A DNA stretch of 64,000 nt. Source: Myxococcales bacterium. GTDB taxonomy: Bacteria > Myxococcota_A > Polyangia > Polyangiales > JAFGIB01. The DNA lies in the NCBI GenBank assembly GCA_029880325.1, contig JAOUOP010000036.1, forward strand, positions 17,430 through 81,429, read 5' to 3'. Under the pieces are notes generated by a model. The model was not told the DNA's origin. It worked only from the letters and a program-made list of their open reading frames with translations, and ran no database searches. Within the stretch, counting starts at the first letter, position 1, and each line of letters starts with the position of its first letter. Of this stretch, positions 18,212 through 30,818 are shown one piece after another. A program made the position numbers and the translations under genes.

Positions 18212-18670
18212 ATGGCGACCCACGTACAGGTCATTCTCAAGCAGGATGTGGACAAGCTCGGCACGGTCGGCGAGCTGGTGCGCGTACGTTCCGGCTACGC
18301 CCGCAACTACCTGTTGCCGCGCTCGCTGGCGGTGCTCGCCACCCGCAGCAACGTCAAGCAGATCGAGCATGAAAAGCGCATCACTCAGGCGGCCGCGCTG
18401 AAGCTGCGCAAGCTCTCCGAGGGTGCTGCCGCGCAAATCGAAGGCATGAGCATCGAGATCGCCATGGCCGTCGGCGAGGGCGACAAGCTCTACGGCTCGG
18501 TGACGGCGCGCGACATCGCCGACGCCCTGTCGGAACGCAGCATCGAAGTCGACCGCAAGAAGCTGCAGCTCGATGAGATCATCAAGACCGTCGGTGAACA
18601 CCAGGTAACGGTGAAGCTCGGCCACGGCGTCACGGCCCGCTTCCAGGTCGTGGTCGTACCGGCGGCCTGA
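18212..18670 (+). CDS. rplI: 50S ribosomal protein L9
   Basis: A 152-residue L9 with an N-terminal globular domain (VILKQDVDKLGTVGELVRV, RSGYARNYLLPRSLAV), the long connecting helix, and the C-terminal rRNA-binding domain ending GHGVTARFQVVVVP. Normal length. Last gene of rpsF-rpsR-rplI; a strong hairpin follows 25 bases after the stop, separating it from dnaB. Confidence 0.95.
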   Translation: MATHVQVILKQDVDKLGTVGELVRVRSGYARNYLLPRSLAVLATRSNVKQIEHEKRITQAAALKLRKLSEGAAAQIEGMSIEIAMAVGEGDKLYGSVTARDIADALSERSIEVDRKKLQLDEIIKTVGEHQVTVKLGHGVTARFQVVVVPAA

Positions 18671-18695
18671 CACAAGCTGCCCGCCGCGAGCAGCT

Positions 18696-18734
18696 CGCTG
18701 CCCCGTTCGATCGCCACGGTCGAACGGGGCAGCG
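18696..18734 (+). terminator. Strong hairpin after rplI
   Basis: A perfect 15-base inverted repeat (cgctgccccgttcga at 18696-18710, complement at 18720-18734) with a 9-base loop. The following bases (catttaag) give only a weak T-run, so it is either an imperfect intrinsic terminator or a processing/stabilising hairpin. It lies between the ribosomal genes and dnaB. Confidence 0.7.
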
Positions 18735-18947
18735 CATTTAAGCGCGGTGCATAACGCCTTGGCGAATTGTGACTTGCTGTGGATCACGGTGGATAACCCA
18801 TCGAAAAGCGACGGCCGAGCGAGCGATTCGGGTGATTGCCAACCGCCCCTGTGTCAAGGTTCACCGGGCTGGCCCGCATGAGCGCCGCCCGCGGGCGCAG
18901 GGTCCTATCGACAGCGCGTTCGCCCGCATCGAAGAGAAAGGTTCGCA

Positions 18948-20336
18948 ATGCCCGATGGCCCCGGCGGGGGGCGTGTTCCCCCCCACGATCTGAATGCGGA
19001 GCGATCGGTGCTCGGCGGCCTGCTGCTCGAAAACCAGGCGCTCGACGACGTGGTCGAGCTGCCGCTGCGGCCCGAAGACTTCTACAAAGACGCCCACGGC
19101 CAGATCTACACGGCCATGCTCGAGCTGGCGCGCGCCGGCGAGCCGGTCGACACCGTGACCCTGCGCGAACGGCTGTCGACCGCCGGACAGCTCGGGCGGG
19201 TGGGCGGCGACGAGTACCTGCTCCTGCTGACCGACACCATCCCCACGGTCGCCAACATCACCGCCCACGCCAAGATCGTGCAGGAGAAGTCGGTGGTGCG
19301 GCAGGTCATCAACGCCTGCTACGAGACCGCCGCCAAGGGCTACAGCGACTACGGCCAGCTGGGCCTGTTCCTCGACGAAGCCGAACGCGCCGTCTACGAG
19401 GTCGCCAAAGACCGCCTGCGCAGCAGCTACGAGGGCATCGACAAGATCGTGATGCGCACCTTCGAGGAGCTGCACGAGGCGGCCAAGCGCAAGGAGCACA
19501 TCACCGGCCTGCCCACGGGCTTCAAGCTGCTCGATCACCTGACGGCGGGCTTTCACCCGGGCGACCTGGTGATCTGCGCCGGCCGCCCGGGCATGGGCAA
19601 GACCGCCTTTTCGCTGAACCTGGCGCTCAACGCCTGCAAGATGCGCAAGGTGCCGGTGGTGGTCTTCTCGCTGGAGATGTCCAAGGAGCAGCTCACGCGG
19701 CGTCTTCTGTGCTCCGAGGCCCGCGTCGACAGCAACGCCCTGCGCATCGGCAAGCTCAGCGGCGACGACTGGCGCAACCTGGCCCGGGCTGCCGGCGAGC
19801 TGAGCGAACTGCCGATCTGGATGGACGACACGCCGGGACTTTCGCTCCTGGAGCTGCGCGCCAAGGCCCGGCGCATCAAGAGCAGCAACGCGGGCCTGGG
19901 GTTGGTGGTCGTCGACTACCTGCAGCTGATGCGCTCGGGCTCGCGCGTCGAAAGCCGCGAACAGGAAATCAGCGAGATCAGCCGCTCGCTCAAGGCCCTG
20001 GCCAAGGAGCTGTCACTGCCGGTGCTGGCCCTCTCCCAGCTCAACCGCGGCGTCGAAACCCGTGGCAACAAGGACAAGCGCCCCCAGATTTCCGATTTGC
20101 GCGAGTCGGGCGCCATCGAGCAGGACGCCGACACCATCCTCTTCATCTACCGCGAGGAGGTTTACGACAAGGAGACCGAGGAAAAGGGCATCGCCGAGAT
20201 CATCATCGGCAAGCAGCGCGCCGGCCCCACCGGCACCGTGCGCTGCCTCTTCAAGCGCGAGTTCACCCGCTTCGAAAACCTGGAGGAGTTCCACCAGGGG
20301 GACGAACCTCCCCCGGGAGAGTTTGGGGGATACTGA
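18948..20336 (+). CDS. dnaB: Replicative DNA helicase
   Basis: A 462-residue hexameric 5'-3' helicase of the replication fork. The N-terminal DnaB domain (DLNAERSVLGGLLLENQ) is followed by the RecA-like motor with Walker A GRPGMGKT at residues 212-219, Walker B LVVVDYLQLM and the DnaB motif LSQLNRGVE. ATG 18948 has AGAAAGG upstream. The position after rpsF-rpsR-rplI is a conserved arrangement. It ends with an acidic, Pro-rich tail. Confidence 0.96.
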   Translation: MPDGPGGGRVPPHDLNAERSVLGGLLLENQALDDVVELPLRPEDFYKDAHGQIYTAMLELARAGEPVDTVTLRERLSTAGQLGRVGGDEYLLLLTDTIPTVANITAHAKIVQEKSVVRQVINACYETAAKGYSDYGQLGLFLDEAERAVYEVAKDRLRSSYEGIDKIVMRTFEELHEAAKRKEHITGLPTGFKLLDHLTAGFHPGDLVICAGRPGMGKTAFSLNLALNACKMRKVPVVVFSLEMSKEQLTRRLLCSEARVDSNALRIGKLSGDDWRNLARAAGELSELPIWMDDTPGLSLLELRAKARRIKSSNAGLGLVVVDYLQLMRSGSRVESREQEISEISRSLKALAKELSLPVLALSQLNRGVETRGNKDKRPQISDLRESGAIEQDADTILFIYREEVYDKETEEKGIAEIIIGKQRAGPTGTVRCLFKREFTRFENLEEFHQGDEPPPGEFGGY

Positions 20337-20479
20337 GGAGCGGAGAGCCTGTGGCGTGGCTCGAAGCTCCCCGGCGCCAATAATTTGCCGAGTTATTACG
20401 CGGACCTACGGGTCTTGCGAATGTGCGCAAAAATCGTACTAGCCCTTGCAATGGGCGGGAGTTTGAGCGATTCATGCGT

Positions 20480-20516
20480 GGGCGCCCGGTCACACGACCG
20501 GTCGGCCCGGGCGCCC
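20480..20516. terminator. GC-rich hairpin downstream of dnaB
   Basis: A 10-base perfect inverted repeat (gggcgcccgg at 20480-20489 with its complement at 20507-20516) enclosing a smaller gaccggtc palindrome. There is no T-run. It lies 143 bases after the dnaB stop and 39 before the next start, so it could end dnaB transcription or regulate the following gene. Confidence 0.4.
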
Positions 20517-20554
20517 GTGGGACGCGGGTTGCCGCAGCGGATGGGTGCTTTGTA

Positions 20555-21913
20555 ATGCAGACGACACAACGGTGGGCGAACACTGGGTCGCGCAATGCTG
20601 CCGGCGGGGGACGCGCAGCGACGACCCTGAACTGGAATTTCGGCCTGGCATCGGCGCCTCTGCTGGCTTTGGCCATCGGCTGCGCCGCCGGCGACAGCAG
20701 CGGCGGCGACACGCGTGGCGGCAGCGACAACCTGGGCCTCACGGGCGATCCAAGCTCGGGCGACCCGGGCGCCACGGCCTCCAGCCCCTCGAGCTTCGGC
20801 AACTCGAGCACGCCAGCGGCGGCCACCACCACCACCACGGTGGCCGACGGCGGGGCCCTGGAGGACGGCTGTGAAGTGGGCGAGCGCTGCGGCCCCGTCG
20901 GGCCCGACCCCGACGACTGCGGCAGCCTGACGCTCGAGTCCGAGGCCGAGATCGTCGAGCTGCCCGGCAACGTGCTGTTGGTCTTCGACCGCTCGGGCAG
21001 CATGGCTCAAGAGTGGAACGGCCAGCCCCGCTGGGAGGTGGCCGGGCAGGCGATCGACGCGGCACTGACCCCGCTGTCGGATCGGCTGACCATCGGCTCG
21101 GTCTTCTTCCCCAGCTCTGATCCCGACGGCGAATTGCTTTGCCCCGACCCCACGGGCATCGCCTGTGCATTCGTTCCCGGGCTGCTCGTGCCGGCGGGAA
21201 CCTGCAGCGTCAATCCGATCACGGAAATCGACCAGATCGACTTCTCACCCGGCCCCTCCTTCCTGACGACCTTCGTCGGCCAGGCCATGACCGCGCCCTT
21301 GTACGCGCCGGTTCCCCAGGGCCGCACGCCGCTAAAGGAAGCGCTGCAGGAGGCCAACACCGCGCTCAACGCCGCCACCCTCGACGGCATCACCTCGGTG
21401 GTCGTGATCACCGACGGCGAACCGAACTGCGAGTGGGATGCGGCGACCAGCCTGCAGATCGTCGGCGACTGGGCCGCCCAGGGCATCCGCACCTACGTGG
21501 TCGGCCTGCCGGGCGTCAACGGCAACGCTACCGCCGTGCTCAACGACCTGGCCATGACCGGCGGCACCGGCCAGTACATCAGCCCGGCCGATCCGGGCGC
21601 GCTCGAGCAGGCCCTGCGCGACATCGCGACCGAGACGGTGCGCTCGGGCTTCGATTCCTGCGACATCATCATCGACCCACCCGCCGAAGCGCCGGACAAG
21701 CTGCACCTGGTGGTGACCGAGGGCGGCAAGGATCAGGACGTGGCCCGTGACCTGGGCGAAGGCGCCGGCTGGACGATCACCGACGACGGCAGCAGCGTAA
21801 CCCTCGAGGGCGCCCTCTGCGACGACGCCACCGACGGGCGCTTTGAAGCGCTGCGCTTCGAGTTCGGCTGCGTGGATCTGCCGCCGCTACCGCCACCGAT
21901 GCCGCCGGAATGA
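20555..21913 (+). CDS. Lipoprotein with von Willebrand factor A domain
   Basis: A 452-residue exported protein. Signal peptide up to lipobox LAIGC (Cys43), then a low-complexity Ser/Gly/Thr spacer to about residue 110, then a vWA domain with MIDAS motif DRSGSMAQ and a later ITDGEPN loop. Unpaired Cys residues in the domain (CEVGERCG, LCPDP, CSVNP) suggest disulfides. The C terminus is a beta-rich extension with a Pro-rich end. Likely a surface or periplasmic adhesion or sensing protein; the ligand is unknown. ATG 20555 is the in-frame start that places the signal peptide sensibly. Confidence 0.82.
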   Translation: MQTTQRWANTGSRNAAGGGRAATTLNWNFGLASAPLLALAIGCAAGDSSGGDTRGGSDNLGLTGDPSSGDPGATASSPSSFGNSSTPAAATTTTTVADGGALEDGCEVGERCGPVGPDPDDCGSLTLESEAEIVELPGNVLLVFDRSGSMAQEWNGQPRWEVAGQAIDAALTPLSDRLTIGSVFFPSSDPDGELLCPDPTGIACAFVPGLLVPAGTCSVNPITEIDQIDFSPGPSFLTTFVGQAMTAPLYAPVPQGRTPLKEALQEANTALNAATLDGITSVVVITDGEPNCEWDAATSLQIVGDWAAQGIRTYVVGLPGVNGNATAVLNDLAMTGGTGQYISPADPGALEQALRDIATETVRSGFDSCDIIIDPPAEAPDKLHLVVTEGGKDQDVARDLGEGAGWTITDDGSSVTLEGALCDDATDGRFEALRFEFGCVDLPPLPPPMPPE

Positions 21914-21937
21914 TCGCGCTTCGGGAAGCGGCGAGCT

Positions 21938-22381
21938 TCAGCCGCCGCTTCCCGCGCTTGCCGCCTCGGACTCGTTCCAGACCTCGACCGGATCGTCGGC
22001 GAACTCGACGTCGCCGTCGACGGACACCGTGACCATGTCGATGTAGGGGATGCGGATCTCCACGTCCTCGTGTTGCTCGAAGTTCAGATCGTGGGGCGCG
22101 CTGATCTCCCATTTGGAGACTTCGCTGCTCTCCTCGACGACGATCTTGGCGATCAGATTGTCCTCACCGCTGATCCGGATCTCGCGTGGCTCCCCGTTGT
22201 AGACAATGGTCTTGAAGGGCAATGAGATCCGCACCGATTCCACGAACATCACGTCGGTCACGGCATCGGTCACGGTGCCCGAACCGACCAGTGACTCATC
22301 ATCGCTAGCGCATCCCACCACGGCGAAGCCGGTGATGATGGCCACGAAGGCGTAGAAGAAGAGGTCTCTCGACAGTCGCAT
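21938..22381 (-). CDS. Small lipoprotein, GIN/DUF2807-like
   Basis: A 147-residue lipoprotein: signal peptide with lipobox VVGC (Cys24), then a beta-rich domain (ISGEDNLIAKIVVEES, DVEIRIPYIDMVTVSVDG) resembling the repeating beta-helix DUF2807 domain of putative adhesin heads. GGGAG sits ahead of ATG 22381. It converges with the vWA lipoprotein gene (24 bases between stops). The exact role is unknown. Confidence 0.6.
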   Translation of the reverse strand: MRLSRDLFFYAFVAIITGFAVVGCASDDESLVGSGTVTDAVTDVMFVESVRISLPFKTIVYNGEPREIRISGEDNLIAKIVVEESSEVSKWEISAPHDLNFEQHEDVEIRIPYIDMVTVSVDGDVEFADDPVEVWNESEAASAGSGG

Positions 22382-22703
22382 GCTCAGCTCCCTGATGCTC
22401 CGCATCCTGGGAAGACAGCAGCAATGGGCGTGCCAGTCGGGAAAGGTGTGAAAGAGCCTGCAAAGCGGCCGCTTTGGCGGGCCCCCTGCCAGCAAACGGC
22501 GAAAGCCCTGCGTCAGTGGCGAAAATCATGCGCGCGGATGGGTATTGCAGGCGCTTGTGCTCCGGGCGCCGGCGCGGAGGCAGCACCCCTGGTTCGTCCG
22601 GCGCCGCCGCCTCGCCCAACCGGGTCTCGAAGTCGACGTTCGCGTGGACCATGCCGTGCTCGAGCCGCAATCAGGACGCGCCTCCCACTGGCTCCCTTTC
22701 GCC
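22382..22703. other. Gene-free stretch between lipoprotein gene and BREX island
   Basis: These 322 bases separate the start of the lipoprotein gene from the stop of brxHI. Open frames cross it on both strands but none has a family match, a convincing start, or a ribosome binding site. It should hold the lipoprotein promoter (near 22390-22450) and the end of the brxHI transcript. I see no clear terminator. Confidence 0.5.
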
Positions 22704-26145
<3,442 letters not shown>

Positions 26146-26149
<4 letters not shown>

Positions 26150-29016
26150 GCCTCCCGCACGTAGCGCTTCTGACCGCTCGCCACGTCGATGCGCACGCCG
26201 AACGGGGCCTTGTCCGCGTACAGCTCGAACTGTTGGCTGAAGCGCCGGAACTTGCGCGGCCCGCCCAACATCTCCGTGGCGTCCGCTTCGCCGATCGCGC
26301 CGAAGCGGTGAATGTGCTCAAACACGCGGCGAATGCCGCCTTCGGGCAGGTCGCCGAGCCACGGGTCCTGCGGTCCTGCCGACTCGCCCGCGACCGGCGC
26401 TGACATGGTGCCTGCCGAGGTCGGTTCCGGGGTCAGCAGGACGTCCACGGCGAAGCGCCGGGTCAGCACGCAGGGCTCCACGTCCACCACTCCGGTGGCA
26501 TGCTCGATGCGGAGCTTGGTGCGCAGGGGCGCGGGGCCTGTGAGCCGGAAGAGGATCTCGACGGGCTTGTCGAGGGGTGCGACGACGGCGCCCGCCTCGA
26601 TGCGTGCGCCCGGGGCATCGACGAGCTCCACGTTGATGGCGGGGTCATCGAGCGCGATGATGCGCAGTTCGAGGGTCCTTTGGCCGCCAAAACCGAGCGT
26701 GGTCTGGGCGATTTGCTGGGCCCGCAAGGACAGCCGGTGCATGCCGAGAACGCCGGCCATGGGCTCGGCCTCGATACCGTAGCGGGTGGTCTCGCCGCCA
26801 GCGGCGTGTTTGTACTGCACGGTGAGAACGGGGATCAGCCGTTCCTGCAGGCTGTTACCGCCGTGCAGAAAGTCCTTGCTCTTGTCCCCGGTGTCGAAGG
26901 GCATGGTGGTCTCGGGGAACATGAAGTGGACCTCGTCGCCGTCGTAGCCAAGCTCGGTGGAGCTCACGCGCACTTCGCCTGCGTGGTCGGCGCCATGGGT
27001 CTCGATGACGTGACGGCGCTTGGGATCGGTCTTGCGGCCGTGAGCCAGCGGGTCGCGGGTGGTGTCGTCCTGGAGCAGAAAGCCATGGTCGGCGGTGATG
27101 ACGAAGCTGCGAAGACCCGCCTCGCGCAGGCGGACGCAGGCTGCCCTGAGGCGCTGCAGCTCGTCCTCGAAGTGGCGCAGGCCAACGCCCTTTTCGCCCG
27201 CCTTGTCGATGCCCTCGGCGTGAACCACCACGAGACGGGCCCGGGCGATCTTCTTGCGAATACGGGCCACGTCCAGATCGAGCAGTTCCTCGAGCTTGAG
27301 CCAGCCGCAGGTTTCGCCGCCGACGCGCTCGTGCATGGCCTTCTTGCGCGTCGGCGGATCGGCCACGCGGGCCTGTCCGACCCGGAAGCCACGGATGCCC
27401 TTCGGGTTGATGTCGGGTTGCAGGCGGCCTTTGCGCGCGGCCGGGGCGAGGACGTTCATGCCGACCTCGGTGAGGGTCGGCAGCTCCGCGAAACGGGGGG
27501 TGAGCTCGACGCGGGCACCGACCTCCTTCGTGAGCCAGTCGCGAAGCTGGGTCCCCATCTCGAAGCGCAGGGCGTCCACCATGAAATAGGCGGTCGGTTG
27601 CGCTTCAGTCGCGGGCCGCACCACCTGGTCGAAGAGGCTGCGCTGCCGGGCCGGGGCGTCGGGCACGAAGCCGCGCTGGCGGCAAAGGGCATTGAACTTC
27701 AGGGCCTGGGCATCGGCCCACGCGCGATAGACACGCCGCAGCTCATCGAGGCATTCGCGCAAGGCGGGAAACTCCTCCAGCTGCACGAAGGGTAGCTGAC
27801 CGCGGGCCTGCTCCAGCTCGCGCTGGGCACGGTCGACCGCGTAGGCGCCGGCGGCGTAACGCGCGGCGGCCTGCTCGAGGGAGTGCACACCCTCGAGCAG
27901 CGTTTCGTGTTCCGAGACCGCAAGGCCGAGGCTTGCGCCCAGGCGAACGAGCTGCCAGCCCGTACGCCTGGAAGCCTCGTGCTTGACCCAGAAGGATTGC
28001 GCCTCGGTGCGCCCGACGGCGAAGTCGGCGGCCTTCTGCCACCGGTGGTCGAGGAGCGCCTGGAGGCTGGCATCGAAGACCTTTTTGTCCTCGAAGCGGA
28101 AGGTGTCGATGCGCCCCAGATCCTCCGCGGTGGCCCGGCTGTGCTCATCTACGAGGCCCGATTCCAGGTCGTCGGCATCGCGGGCGTAGTGCTCGGGGTA
28201 GCGCGCGCGCAGGTGGGCGGCGAGCTGGCAGCTGGCCTCGACGAGAGCCGGCGGTAGCTGTTGAAGGGGAATCAGGACGGCGTCCAGCGGGGGCCGACTC
28301 AGGTCGTGCACGAACTCCACGCTGAGGGCCCAGCTGCTGAGCAGGTGGGCCATGGCGTCGGGTCGGTCGAGCGGGCCCTCGCCCATGGCCTGCCGCCAGC
28401 GGGCGTCGATGCCGAGGGTGCGCTCCAGGTGATGGAGCACGGCCTGCTGCATCGCCGGATCTTTGAGGTCGCGGGCGACGCTGCCGCCGCCGAGCAGGTC
28501 GTCGTAGAGGGCGGCCGCCCCCAGCACGGGCAGCTTGGCCCGACCGGCGTCAGCGCCGTCACCCGCGAGCTGGGCGGTCAGCCAGGCATCCGCAGCGTCG
28601 AGGCTGCCGAGTCCGCCCTCCGACATCGCCGCGATGGCCGAGGGCGGCACGAGCCCCTGGGCGGCGTCACGGGCGAGCGTGGTGAGCGCGCGGCGATGGC
28701 GGCGTCCGGCGCGGTAAAGCTCGTAGGCAGGGGTCTTGGCGATCTCCTCTTCGGTGTAGCCGGGCACGTGGACAATCAGGGGCGACATGTCGACGCCGTC
28801 CTCGACGCCCTCGAGCTCCAGCATCATCGACAAAAAGCTCCCGCTGAAAGGCACCACGGGAAAGGGGAAGCTCCCGGAGTCGGCGCGCTCGCTCAGGCCG
28901 CGGACGTATTCGCTGTAGACGCCCTCCTTGTCGAGCCAGACGATGATGCCGTGCTGGCGCGCGAGGTCGCGAAGCTCGGCCTCGAGGGCCTGCGAAACCG
29001 GTCCGAGATCTGCCAT
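26146..29016 (-). CDS. pglZ: BREX alkaline-phosphatase-fold protein PglZ
   Basis: A 956-residue PglZ. The alkaline phosphatase superfamily metal sites are visible as Asp481 in YFMVDALRFEMG and Asp643-His644 in VITADHGFLL; LVVVHAEGID lies between. The long N-terminal region and C-terminal beta domain are as in other large PglZ proteins. PglZ is required for BREX defence; a nuclease activity has been reported for members. ATG 29016 starts the conserved part; the in-frame extension to 29124 is non-homologous. Because plus-strand genes separate it from pglX, it needs its own promoter in 29017-29231. Confidence 0.9.
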
Positions 29017-29231
29017 CGGCTGCTGCTTCCGAACGCCCCTCCCTGCAGGTGCGCGGAAAGACCAGTGTACCCGGTTTTTCCGGGAGGCTCGAACGCGCGG
29101 TGCGGCTCTGCTGGGGCTGGCCACGGGATCGCGGGCCTGCTAGCCTGCGCAGTATGTCGATCCTGGCAAGGGGCGCAGGGCAGGCCGGCTCCCCTGGCGC
29201 CACAAGCCGTCCACCGTCTCGAAACGAGGTG

Positions 29232-29834
29232 ATGGACGTCTACATCTCGGCGGACGTGGAGACCGACGGGCCCATCCCGGGGCCCTACTCCATGCTCTCC
29301 TTCGGGATGGTGGTCGCCGGCTCCTTCGACGGTGAGCGTTTCGTCAGGCCGCGGGCCTACGACCGCACCTTCTATCGCGAGCTCCGACCGATCTCGGAGG
29401 CCTTCGAACCCGAGGCGCTGCAGGTCAACGGTCTCGACCGCGAAAGGCTGATGCGCGAGGGCGCCGCGCCCGAAGTCGCCATGGGCGAGGCGGCCGAGTG
29501 GATTCGCAAGGTGGCGAGCGGAGGACGCCCGATCCTGGTGGCCTACCCGCTGAGCTTCGACTGGACTTGGCTCTACTGGTACTTCGTTCGCTATTGCAAG
29601 ACCGGCTCGCCGTTCAACCACTCGAGCTGCTTCGATCTCAAGACGGCGTTCGCGGTGAAGTCCGGCAAGCCGATCGCGGGCGCCGGCCGAAGCAAGGTGC
29701 CGGTTGCTCTGCGCTCGCAGCATCCGCATTCGCACGACGCCCTGGCCGATGCGATCGAGCAGGCCGAGATATTCGCAAATGTCTTCGAGTGGAGGGGAAA
29801 CGATGACGGAACTGATCGCGGCTCGGCGGGCTAG
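29232..29834 (+). CDS. DEDDh 3'-5' exonuclease (DnaQ-like)
   Basis: A 200-residue exonuclease of the DnaQ superfamily. Catalytic residues are Asp8 and Glu10 (ADVETDG), Asp110 (SFDWTWL) and the HxAxxD set His168/Asp173 in HSHDALADA. No other domain is present, so it is not a polymerase epsilon subunit fusion. Substrate (DNA or RNA) cannot be told. ATG 29232 follows a close GAGGTG; GTG 29229 is an alternative. It overlaps the downstream nucleotidyltransferase gene by 32 bases, implying coupled expression. It is divergent from pglZ and lies inside the BREX island. Confidence 0.8.
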   Translation: MDVYISADVETDGPIPGPYSMLSFGMVVAGSFDGERFVRPRAYDRTFYRELRPISEAFEPEALQVNGLDRERLMREGAAPEVAMGEAAEWIRKVASGGRPILVAYPLSFDWTWLYWYFVRYCKTGSPFNHSSCFDLKTAFAVKSGKPIAGAGRSKVPVALRSQHPHSHDALADAIEQAEIFANVFEWRGNDDGTDRGSAG

Positions 29835-30783
29835 CACAGGCACGAGGTTCGAAGAGCTTCGGGAGCACCTGGAAGACGCCCGCGAGCGCAGCAGCGGCAA
29901 GGCCTGCGTGTATGTCATCGGCTCCTTCGCCCGCGGAGAAGCCAGCGCGCACAGCGACCTCGACCTCTTCATCGTCGGATACGGCAAGGACGCGGGCCCG
30001 CGCTACCTGTCTGGACTTGACGCGATCTGCATCAAGGCCGACTTGATCAAAGCGACCCGACAGCTGGGTATTCCCGAGTTTTCGGGAGATGGGGAGTACC
30101 TGGAACACTACGCCATCGCCGACCTGATCAAGGCTCTGGGTCGGCCCGAAGACGATGCGAACAACACCTTCACGGCGAGGATGCTCCTGTTGCTGGAGAG
30201 CAAGCCGCTGATCGGTTCCGACGTCCATGCCGATGCGATCGACCGAGTGCTCGAGCAGTACTGGCGGGACTACGAAGACCACAAGGACGGTTTCATTCCG
30301 GCCTTTCTGGCCAATGACATCTTGCGCATGTGGCGCACGTTCTGTGTGAACTACGAGGCCCGCACCCAGACCGACCCTCCGGAGCGCAAGGCCAAGCGCA
30401 AGCTCAAGAACTACAAGCTCAAGCACAGCCGGCTGCTGACCTGCTACTCGGCCCTCGCTTACCTTTCGACGGTCTACGCGCGCGCGAAAACCGTGAACCC
30501 GGACGACGCCAAGGAGATGGCGGGGCGCATGCCCCTCGAGCGACTCGAATGGATCGCCGAGCAGGGCTCCTCGGATGCCGAGCGCATCGTCTCGAGGATC
30601 CTGGAGGCATACGAAGCGTTTTTGCGAGAGACCGACGCTCCCGAAACGGAGCTCATCGAACTCTTCATGGGTCCCAAGCGAACGCGCGAGTTGCCGGATG
30701 CCAATGCGCTAGGGAACTTGATGGCCGAGCTGCTCGCCGCAGTGGGCGGCAGCAGCAGGTTCCACCGACTGCTGCTGGTGTAG
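29803..30783 (+). CDS. Nucleotidyltransferase-domain protein partnered with exonuclease
   Basis: A 326-residue protein. A DNA polymerase beta-type nucleotidyltransferase core has GSFARG at residues 40-45 and SDLDLF at 51-56, the metal-binding Asp pair. The rest is mostly helical (FLANDILRMWRTFCVNYEAR, then KLKHSRLLTCYSALAYLS) and ends in an Arg/His-rich tail. The helical part resembles DUF294/GlnD-like regions only loosely; a HEPN-like role is possible, but no RxxxxH motif is clear. GGAGGGGAAACG before ATG 29803 is a strong ribosome binding site. Candidate roles are AMPylation or nucleotide addition to RNA or protein, countered or followed by the exonuclease. Confidence 0.72.
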   Translation: MTELIAARRASTGTRFEELREHLEDARERSSGKACVYVIGSFARGEASAHSDLDLFIVGYGKDAGPRYLSGLDAICIKADLIKATRQLGIPEFSGDGEYLEHYAIADLIKALGRPEDDANNTFTARMLLLLESKPLIGSDVHADAIDRVLEQYWRDYEDHKDGFIPAFLANDILRMWRTFCVNYEARTQTDPPERKAKRKLKNYKLKHSRLLTCYSALAYLSTVYARAKTVNPDDAKEMAGRMPLERLEWIAEQGSSDAERIVSRILEAYEAFLRETDAPETELIELFMGPKRTRELPDANALGNLMAELLAAVGGSSRFHRLLLV

Positions 30784-30818
30784 GGCGAGCGATCTCGTTC
30801 TGTCCTCACGAAGGGACT

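Noticed and set aside
22305..22670. A 121-codon minus-strand frame upstream of the DUF2807-like lipoprotein
   Set aside because: It overlaps the lipoprotein start in another frame and lacks a ribosome binding site or family pattern; possibly a remnant, but not supportable.
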